Positions 1 to 4,502 of a stretch of DNA of 10,345 bases are shown here, piece after piece. Both the position numbers and the translations under genes were made by a program. The notes under the pieces are model-generated. The model was not told where the DNA came from, made no database searches, and worked only from the letters and a program-made list of their open reading frames with translations. Origin of the DNA: Actinomycetes bacterium (GTDB lineage: Bacteria > Actinomycetota > Acidimicrobiia > Spongiisociales > UBA4744); the NCBI GenBank assembly GCA_024641205.1, contig JAHEDM010000055.1, forward strand, positions 1 to 10,345, written 5' to 3'. The stretch's first letter is position 1, and each line of letters opens with the position of its first letter.

Positions 1-760
1 CCACGACCGATGGCCACTCGCGAACCGGGATCTCCACTTTGGCGGCCAATTCCAGCTGCAGATCGATGGTCTGGGCGATGTAGGCTTTCGACTCCTCGAG
101 CCCGCGTGCAACCGTTGCCTCGTCGCTGGCGGGTTGCCCGGCGGCGATCAATCGCAGCCCGTCCGGCGTGGAGCCGGCTTCAACCATCATGATGTCGACT
201 TGGCCTTCTGCGTTGCGCCGGCCGGCCACGACCAGCTCGAAAACCGCGTTCTCGAGCTCTTGATACGTCGGATTGACGATCCAGCTGCCGTCACTCAGAG
301 CGAGCCGGACTGCTCCGATTGGCCCCTCGAAGGGAATCCCACTAATCGTGAGAGCTGCCGAGGCGCCGTTGAGCGAGATGATGTCGTATGGGTTCTCACC
401 ATCGATGGACATCACCGTTGATACGACCTGCGTCTCGCAACGGAACCCGTCTGCGAAAGACGGACGCAAAGGACGGTCGATCAGCCGGCAAGCCAGAATG
501 GCCTGCTCGCTGGCGCGACCTTCGCGACGGAAGAACGAGCCGGGGATTTTCCCAGCCGCATACATGCGTTCTTCGACGTCGACGGTGAGGGGGAAGAAGT
601 CGATGCCTTCCCGGAGTTTGTCGTTGGCGGTAGCGGTAACCAGGACATTTGTATCCCCGGTCTGGACCGTCACCGCGCCGCTGGCCAACCCGGCCAGCTT
701 GCCTGTATTGATGGCGACCTCTTTGTCGCCCACGAGGCCGCGTACCGTGATTTCGGTCAC
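1..760 (-). CDS. pnp: Polyribonucleotide nucleotidyltransferase (PNPase), N-terminal part, cut by window edge
   Basis: PNPase degrades RNA 3' to 5' by phosphorolysis, releasing nucleoside diphosphates; it works as a trimer in the cytoplasm and often joins RNA-decay complexes. About 253 residues are visible, covering the first RNase PH-like domain and the start of the linking helical domain. The segment FFPLTVDVEERMYAAGKIPG, followed by SFFRREGR and RLIDRPLRP, is diagnostic, as are GASAALTISGIPFEGPIGAVR and LVVAGRRNAEGQVDIMMVEA. The KH and S1 RNA-binding domains would lie beyond the left edge. I place the start at the GTG at 758-760 because GGGAGG sits 5 nt upstream and the translated N-terminus (VTEITVRGLVGDKEV) has the expected family length. 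The gene follows rpsO, the usual order. No clear promoter of its own is visible, so it is probably co-transcribed with rpsO and controlled through its structured leader. Identity is very secure. Confidence 0.97.
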   Translation of the reverse strand, partial: MTEITVRGLVGDKEVAINTGKLAGLASGAVTVQTGDTNVLVTATANDKLREGIDFFPLTVDVEERMYAAGKIPGSFFRREGRASEQAILACRLIDRPLRPSFADGFRCETQVVSTVMSIDGENPYDIISLNGASAALTISGIPFEGPIGAVRLALSDGSWIVNPTYQELENAVFELVVAGRRNAEGQVDIMMVEAGSTPDGLRLIAAGQPASDEATVARGLEESKAYIAQTIDLQLELAAKVEIPVREWPSVV

Positions 761-765
761 GCTTA

Positions 766-789
766 CCTCCCTTTCGGTATGGAGGGAGG
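766..789 (-). promoter_or_regulatory. pnp ribosome binding site and a stem that can hide it
   Basis: On the minus strand GGGAGG (766-771) lies 5 nt before the pnp GTG. A C-rich stretch just upstream contains CCTCCC (784-789), its exact complement, with a 12-nt loop between them; a shifted pairing of CCTCC (781-785) with GGAGG (766-770) leaves a 10-nt loop. The leader can therefore fold to mask its own Shine-Dalgarno. The complementarity is seen directly; a role in translational control is inference. Confidence 0.55.
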
Positions 790-801
790 GCGGGCCAATT
801 A

Positions 802-849
802 CCAGTTGTCATGCCTCTTCAACAGAGAGGGATGACAACTGACAACTGG
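802..849 (-). promoter_or_regulatory. Stem-loop with two competing 5' arms in the rpsO-pnp spacer
   Basis: In the minus-strand RNA a 5' region carries AGTTGTC twice in tandem (849-841 reads CCAGTTGTC, 840-832 reads AGTTGTCAT), and one 3' arm reads ATGACAACTGG (812-802). The second copy pairs with ATGACAACT over 9 bp; after one mismatch the stem continues for 5 bp (CCTCT/AGAGG) around a 7-nt loop. The first copy instead can pair over 9 bp with GACAACTGG (810-802). No T-run follows, so this is not an ordinary terminator. In E. coli a double-stranded pnp leader is cut by RNase III and mediates PNPase autocontrol; a similar role here is inference from position only. Confidence 0.5.
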
Positions 850-909
850 ACTCGTCCGTCCCTCGCGTCGGTTGTTTTCGGAGTTCGTCGGCGGGTCCCG
901 GGCCCGTCG

Positions 910-929
910 CCCTTGGAGTGATCCAAGAG
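910..929 (-). other. Second small hairpin downstream of rpsO
   Basis: The minus strand can form an 8-bp stem, CTCTTGGA with TCCAAGGG, including one G-T wobble, around the loop TCAC. It starts a few bases after the stronger GC hairpin at 933-956 and is followed by GC-rich sequence, not by T's. It may lengthen the structured 3' end of rpsO mRNA. The pairing is visible; the function is unknown. Confidence 0.35.
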
Positions 930-932
930 CAA

Positions 933-956
933 GAGAGCGGCCGACCGGCCGCCCTC
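933..956 (-). terminator. GC-rich hairpin just after rpsO, partial terminator or processing site
   Basis: Ten nucleotides past the rpsO stop codon the minus strand folds into a 10-bp stem, GAGGGCGGCC with GGCCGCTCTC (one G-T wobble), closed by the loop GGTC. It is followed by TTGCTCTTGG, which is only moderately T-rich. This fits a leaky intrinsic terminator, or a 3'-end stabiliser that lets some transcription continue into pnp. Confidence 0.5.
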
Positions 957-966
957 CCGAAATCTT

Positions 967-1224
967 CTATCGGCGTAAGCCGAGTTTTGCAATCAACGAT
1001 CGATACCGTTCGACATCTTCACGCCGAAGGTAGTTCAAGAGGCGCCGGCGCTTGCCGACCAGCATCAGGAGCCCGCGACGACCGTGGTGATCCTTCTTGT
1101 GCTCACGAAGATGATCCGTGAGGTGATTGATGCGCTCCGTCAGGAGCGCGACCTGAACCTCGGGCGAACCCGTGTCACTGTCGTGCTGGCCAAACTCTTC
1201 GATGATGGTTTTCGTGTCTTTCAT
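967..1224 (-). CDS. rpsO: Small ribosomal subunit protein uS15
   Basis: S15 binds the 16S rRNA central domain early in 30S assembly and helps form an intersubunit bridge. The 85-residue product carries the family core: DTGSPEVQVALLTERINHLT (residues 17-36), then the basic helical part with HKKDHHGRRGLLMLVGKRRR and LLNYLRRED, ending in LIAKLGLRR. It is a few residues shorter than the usual 88-89. The ATG at 1222-1224 is fixed by an in-frame TGA directly upstream (1225-1227). No Shine-Dalgarno is evident before the ATG; the preceding bases are pyrimidine-rich and then alternating GT. The gene stands 107 bp from the upstream gene, with a candidate promoter in the gap, and precedes pnp. S15 is autoregulated through its mRNA leader in several bacteria; whether that applies here cannot be told. 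Identity is certain. Confidence 0.97.
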   Translation of the reverse strand: MKDTKTIIEEFGQHDSDTGSPEVQVALLTERINHLTDHLREHKKDHHGRRGLLMLVGKRRRLLNYLRREDVERYRSLIAKLGLRR

Positions 1225-1263
1225 TCACACACGCGCATAGCTAGGGGAAGGGGAACGGTGGGA

Positions 1264-1290
1264 AGTGTAGCACCGGTTCGACATAGTCAC
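1264..1290 (-). promoter_or_regulatory. Candidate extended -10 promoter for rpsO
   Basis: The minus strand reads TGC-TACACT (1272-1264), an extended -10 element. A weak -35-like GTGACT (1290-1285) lies 15 bp upstream, which is short. Transcription would begin near 1257, giving a leader of roughly 33 nt before the rpsO ATG. It sits in the only sizeable gap between the long operon and rpsO. The motif is seen; the activity is inferred. Confidence 0.4.
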
Positions 1291-1301
1291 GAGTCCGGTG
1301 C
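1270..1301 (-). repeat. 7-bp inverted repeat overlapping the candidate rpsO promoter
   Basis: GCACCGG and CCGGTGC (minus strand, 1301-1295 and 1276-1270) form a perfect 7-bp inverted repeat with an 18-nt spacer. The inner arm includes the TGC of the extended -10 and the spacer contains the -35-like GTGACT. It could be an operator for a dimeric repressor, or a hairpin at the 3' end of the upstream transcript; no T-run follows, which argues against a normal terminator. Confidence 0.4.
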
Positions 1302-1331
1302 GATGGGTCACGATGCTTTTCATCAGCAGGG

Positions 1332-1520
1332 TCACGGCCGCGGTCTGCGAGCCGCCAACCCTCCGACCACCATCGCAACCACTCCCCCCAGCACCCCCGA
1401 GAATTGCCGCAAACCGAACTCGGTCGCATCCCCGATTCCTATCACGTCTGCCAGCGCGGAGATCAGCACGAGGACGGCTCCGGCAGTGGCGACCACGATG
1501 CCCAGGGTTCTACGAGACAT
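1332..1520 (-). CDS. Small two-helix membrane protein of unknown function
   Basis: The predicted 62-residue protein begins MSRRTLG and has two hydrophobic segments, about residues 7-28 (GIVVATAGAVLVLISALADV) and 43-56 (VLGGVVAMVVGG). The short linker contains IGIGDATEFGLRQFSG, and the protein ends in a basic tail (AARRPRP). By the positive-inside rule both ends would face the cytoplasm. Small proteins with an IGIG...FG..Q..G pattern between two helices are familiar from actinobacterial and Chloroflexi genomes, but I know no function for them. I chose the ATG at 1518-1520 because AAGGA lies 5 nt upstream; an in-frame ATG at 1539-1541 would add seven residues. The start overlaps the end of the Rid gene by 11 nt, so translation is probably coupled. 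It is the last gene before the rpsO promoter region. The coding call is good; the role is unknown. Confidence 0.7.
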   Translation of the reverse strand: MSRRTLGIVVATAGAVLVLISALADVIGIGDATEFGLRQFSGVLGGVVAMVVGGLAARRPRP

Positions 1521-1986
1521 TTCCGTCCTTTTCGTCCTCATCTGAGCGGCCGGCCTCGGGAAGGTTCGGGGGCACGACTGCTTCGACTTCGACCTCCACT
1601 TTCCAGGCCGGATCGATCAACGCAGCCACCACAACCATCGTCGCGGCAGGCACCGCTTCGCCGAATATCTCCCGGTGGGCGCGGCCTACCTCGTCAGCGT
1701 CGACCGGGTCGGTCAGATACATCCTGGTCCGGACCACATCGGCCGGAGAGGCGCCCGCCTCTTCGAGCACCGAGACAATGATCTGGCCGCATCGCAGCAT
1801 CTGCCGGTACGCCGTGCCCGCGACTTCTTCGCCGGGATGGGGTATAGGTGCCGTGCCGGCCACAAGCACCCGGCTACCGACTCGGAGTGCGCGGGAGAAT
1901 CCATACTCAGGTTCGTAGGAAGAACCCGAGCTGAAATGTTTGCGCTCACTCATGAGGTGGCTCGGGAATTGGGAATCTCTGCTCAC
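1510..1986 (-). CDS. Rid (YjgF/YER057c/UK114) family protein lacking the RidA catalytic arginine
   Basis: The product has a full Rid fold of about 130 residues. Visible landmarks are SGSSYEPEYGFSRALRVG (20-37), VLVAGTAPI, GQIIVSVLEEAGASPADVVR (67-86), TRMYLTD and EVEVEAVVP near the C-terminus. RidA proteins deaminate reactive enamine/imine intermediates from PLP enzymes using an arginine in a P-A-R-S type motif. Here the matching stretch is V-P-A-A-T (112-116), so that arginine is alanine. This points to one of the Rid subfamilies without demonstrated imine deaminase activity; the substrate is unknown. An acidic tail follows (GRSDEDEKDG). The listed start is the GTG at 1984-1986, whose GTGA overlaps the ribF stop; the ATG at 1951-1953 (MSERKHFSSGS) fits the family start better but has no clear ribosome site. 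Family membership is secure; the exact role is not. Confidence 0.88.
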   Translation of the reverse strand: MSRDSQFPSHLMSERKHFSSGSSYEPEYGFSRALRVGSRVLVAGTAPIPHPGEEVAGTAYRQMLRCGQIIVSVLEEAGASPADVVRTRMYLTDPVDADEVGRAHREIFGEAVPAATMVVVAALIDPAWKVEVEVEAVVPPNLPEAGRSDEDEKDGNVS

Positions 1987-2927
1987 GTGCCATACCGCTC
2001 CCCCAATAGCCGTCTCGCCAAAGCGATATCTCCTTCAATCTGCGCCACCAGCTGATCAACGCCGGAAAACCGAATCTCCTCACGCAATCGGTGTTTGAAT
2101 CGTACACCGAGGGTCTGACCGTACAGGTCGCCTTGGAACCCCAGCAGGTGGACTTCGACGGTCAAGACTTCGCCGCCGAAGGTGGGCCGGACGCCGACAT
2201 TCACCACCCCGGGAATCAAGCGGTCTCCCATACTGACTTGAACCGCGTAGACCCCGCGAGCAGGCACCGCCATCTCGTCCGAGAAAGACAGGTTCGCGGT
2301 GGGAAAGCCGATGGTCTTTCCCCGTCCATCACCCGGCACGACCAGGCCGCGCAACTCGAATGGCCGCCCCAGGGCGCTCTCAACGCCTTCCACATCACCT
2401 GCGGCCAGGAGCGAGCGAATAGCCGAAGACGAAACCGTCGCTCCGTCGCCCCGCAGAAGCTCGACCGCGTCAACTTCAAAGCCGTGCCGGGTTCCTTCCT
2501 CCCGCAGCGCGCCAACATCCCCTTCCCGGTCGCGGCCGAACCGGAAATTGGTTCCGATGACAACGAGCCTGGCTCCCAACGAGCCGAGCAACACCTGGTG
2601 GATGAACTCGGCAACATGCATGTCGCGGACCTGCTCGAAAGGAAGCACTCCGACGACGTCGACCCCGAGCGACTCCAGAATCTCGAGACGCTGCTCGATC
2701 GTGGTCAAGAGACGTGGTACTCGCTCGGGGGAAACCAGGCCAAGTGGATGACGATCGAATGTGAGCACAGCCCGCTGCGGAACCTCCAAGATGCCGGCGC
2801 GGGTCGCGAGATCCGACAAGACGGTCTGGTGACCACGATGCACACCGTCATACACGCCGATTGTCACCGCCGACCCTCCCGGCGGGGCCGGGCCCCACAA
2901 GCGCGGGTTTCCCCGCAACACTTTCAT
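1983..2927 (-). CDS. ribF: Bifunctional riboflavin kinase / FAD synthetase
   Basis: The enzyme phosphorylates riboflavin to FMN and adenylylates FMN to FAD, supplying both flavin cofactors. At 314 residues it has the normal length. The N-terminal nucleotidyltransferase domain shows VTIGVYDGVHRGHQ (21-34; usually FDG, here YDG), TFDRHP (56-61), GTNFRFGRDREGD (125-137) and VSSSAIR (165-171). The C-terminal kinase domain shows GDGRGKTIGFPTANL (199-213) with the PTAN motif, PARGVYAV, VVNVGVRPTFGG (241-252) and VEVHLLGFQGDLYG. The ATG at 2925-2927 overlaps the truB stop as ATGA, typical of coupled translation, and the stop overlaps the next start. Placement beside truB is the usual arrangement in many bacteria. 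No FMN riboswitch is possible here because there is no leader; expression should follow the operon. Identity is certain. Confidence 0.97.
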   Translation of the reverse strand: MKVLRGNPRLWGPAPPGGSAVTIGVYDGVHRGHQTVLSDLATRAGILEVPQRAVLTFDRHPLGLVSPERVPRLLTTIEQRLEILESLGVDVVGVLPFEQVRDMHVAEFIHQVLLGSLGARLVVIGTNFRFGRDREGDVGALREEGTRHGFEVDAVELLRGDGATVSSSAIRSLLAAGDVEGVESALGRPFELRGLVVPGDGRGKTIGFPTANLSFSDEMAVPARGVYAVQVSMGDRLIPGVVNVGVRPTFGGEVLTVEVHLLGFQGDLYGQTLGVRFKHRLREEIRFSGVDQLVAQIEGDIALARRLLGERYGT

Positions 2928-3832
2928 GACAGGACCACCTCAGCCACCGCCTGGGGACCCGACTTCCGGTACACCGCCAAGAGCTCCCCGAATTGATCAA
3001 GCACCCGGAAGGGCTCGTCATCTTCGATCTGGGCGGCAGAGAATGGACCCTGAAACAGCCTGCCGTGGCGAACGGCCTCGGCCGTAGCCACGTCGACTTC
3101 GATCGAAGGCAAGTCTGCCAAACCCGCCGCAGGCAGTACAACGAGGGTCTCCAGCCGGTCTTCTGCGGCCGCTTGTTCAAGATCTGTGATCCGGTATCCG
3201 TTCAGCTCCACATCCAGGGAACCGGCCCGCGTCCTCCTCAGCGAAGCGAGGTGGGCTCGTCCGCCAAGCGCCTGAGCGATGTCGTCCGCCAGGCTTCGAA
3301 TGTAGGTCCCTTTCCCGCATACGACACGGATGGTCGCCTCGGGATAGTCGCTAGGAGCGAAGTCAACGACTTCGAGTTCATAGATGTGAACCGGCCGGGG
3401 AGGCCGATCGACCTCCTGGCCTGCCCGGGCCAGTTCGTACAAGCGCCGGCCATCCACGCGCAAAGCGGACACCATCGGGGGGATCTGCATGATCTGGCCG
3501 ATGAAGCGAGGGAGAACAGCCTCGACGTCTTCGAGGGTTACCGGCATTGGTTCCCGACTCAGGATTGCTCCGTCCGCGTCGAGCGTGTCGGTTGCAACCC
3601 CAAAAGCCACCCTTGCTACATATTCCTTGGCAAGGTCTTGCACAAACCGGAGCAAGCGGGTCGCCCTGCCCAAACCAACGACGACCAACCCGGTGGCCAT
3701 CGGGTCGAGTGTTCCCGCGTGTCCGGCCTTCTTTGAGCCGGTTAGGCGGCGCACCTTGGCGACGACGTCGTGCGACGTCCACCCTCCCTCCTTGTCGATG
3801 AGCAGAAACCCCGGGCGATGCTCAGACATCAT
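2924..3832 (-). CDS. truB: tRNA pseudouridine(55) synthase TruB
   Basis: TruB converts uridine 55 in the T-loop of tRNAs to pseudouridine and also acts as a tRNA folding chaperone. The 302-residue product has PGFLLIDKEGGWTSHDVV at the N-terminus and KKAGHAGTLDPMATGLVVVG (35-54), where Asp43 is the expected catalytic residue. It also has KEYVARVAFGVATDTLDADG (69-88), IPPMVSALRVDGRRLYELAR (118-137), CGKGTYIRSLADDI (172-185) and GGRAHLASLRRTRAG (190-204). Residues from about 240 form a C-terminal PUA-like domain. I chose the ATG at 3830-3832 (MMSEHRPG), which overlaps the end of rbfA by 11 nt; the adjacent ATG at 3827-3829 is equally possible. A start at 3868 would lie well inside rbfA and add non-conserved residues. 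No strong ribosome site is visible, so coupling to rbfA translation is likely. No nrnA-like DHH gene separates rbfA from truB. Confidence 0.96.
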   Translation of the reverse strand: MMSEHRPGFLLIDKEGGWTSHDVVAKVRRLTGSKKAGHAGTLDPMATGLVVVGLGRATRLLRFVQDLAKEYVARVAFGVATDTLDADGAILSREPMPVTLEDVEAVLPRFIGQIMQIPPMVSALRVDGRRLYELARAGQEVDRPPRPVHIYELEVVDFAPSDYPEATIRVVCGKGTYIRSLADDIAQALGGRAHLASLRRTRAGSLDVELNGYRITDLEQAAAEDRLETLVVLPAAGLADLPSIEVDVATAEAVRHGRLFQGPFSAAQIEDDEPFRVLDQFGELLAVYRKSGPQAVAEVVLS

Positions 3833-4205
3833 CGGTCTTGTCTTGATCCTCGGGGATCTCAGCGACAAGCTCCCGCAGCAGACCGGACATGTAGGTGCCG
3901 TGTTCGATGCTCACATCAACTCTGAAGTCGAGTTTGGGGAGATACTTGAGGCGGACTCTTCGGCCGACCTCGGAGCGCACATGAGACGCCGCCGAATCGA
4001 GAGCTTTGATTGTCGATGACCGCTCCTCCTCGGTCCCGAGGACTGAGAAGTAGACGATCGCATTGCGGAGGTCGGGGGCGGTGTCGACCCCGGTGATCGT
4101 GACAAACCCGAGCCTCGGGTCCTTCAGTCCGGCAACCTCATCAGCAACAGCTTCCAACAGAATGGCGTTCACCCGCCGCATCCGCGGGCTGGTTGGACGG
4201 CTCAT
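3822..4205 (-). CDS. rbfA: 30S ribosome-binding factor A
   Basis: RbfA is a single KH-domain protein that binds immature 30S subunits near helix 1/helix 28 of 16S rRNA and aids late maturation and cold adaptation. The 127-residue product shows RVNAILLEAVADEVAGLKDP (11-30), RLGFVTITGVDTAPDLRNA (31-49), IVYFSVLG, and the helical part SAASHVRSEVGRRVRLKYLP (71-90) followed by KLDFRVD. It ends in an acidic tail (EIPEDQDKTDDV). The conserved Ala-x-Gly kink of the KH fold appears here as A72-A73-S74. The ATG (4203-4205) overlaps the DUF503 stop by 4 nt (ATGA). Neighbours infB, nusA and rimP act on the same process. The assignment is firm. Confidence 0.95.
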   Translation of the reverse strand: MSRPTSPRMRRVNAILLEAVADEVAGLKDPRLGFVTITGVDTAPDLRNAIVYFSVLGTEEERSSTIKALDSAASHVRSEVGRRVRLKYLPKLDFRVDVSIEHGTYMSGLLRELVAEIPEDQDKTDDV

Positions 4206-4495
4206 TGCGGATCCTCCAAATATGAGATTGCCATCCTCAAGAACTCGACAGCGTCCAGTTGCTCAAAATACTTCTCCAAAGAATGGGTGAGGCGCTGCAG
4301 TTGACCGGCCTGGGGAGCTACGAGGGCGATGCCCAGGGTGGCCCGCTGCCAAAGATCCTGGTGGTCGACCTCCGCCACCGATACTCCGAATCGTTTCCTG
4401 AGGTCGGCGATGACGGGTTTGAGAAGCCCGCGTTTCTCCTTCAGCGAATGTGCATCGGGTATGCGCAACTCGATCCGCAGGGCGGCGGCGTGCAT
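4202..4495 (-). CDS. DUF503 (YlxP-like) small protein
   Basis: This 97-residue protein matches the DUF503 pattern: an N-terminal strand (AALRIELRIPDAHSLKEKR, with HSLKEKR at 16-22), a helix (GLLKPVIADLRKRFGVSVAE), then VDHQDLWQRATLGIALVAPQ and a C-terminal amphipathic helix. Members are small alpha/beta proteins, often found beside infB and rbfA in Gram-positive bacteria (B. subtilis YlxP); a role in ribosome maturation or translation is suggested by this neighbourhood only. The ATG at 4493-4495 lies 7 nt after the infB stop, with GGGG 3 nt before it, and the stop overlaps the rbfA ATG. Family membership is confident; the biochemical function is unknown to me. Confidence 0.9.
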   Translation of the reverse strand: MHAAALRIELRIPDAHSLKEKRGLLKPVIADLRKRFGVSVAEVDHQDLWQRATLGIALVAPQAGQLQRLTHSLEKYFEQLDAVEFLRMAISYLEDPQ

Positions 4496-4502
4496 GAGCC
4501 CC

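Noticed and set aside
761..966. A separate pnp promoter
   Set aside because: TTGTCA and TTGAAG boxes exist, but no -10-like hexamer lies at an acceptable distance; read-through from rpsO is simpler.
2091..2996. A 301-codon plus-strand frame opposite ribF
   Set aside because: It is a shadow of ribF; the translation is low in hydrophobic core residues and has no motif.
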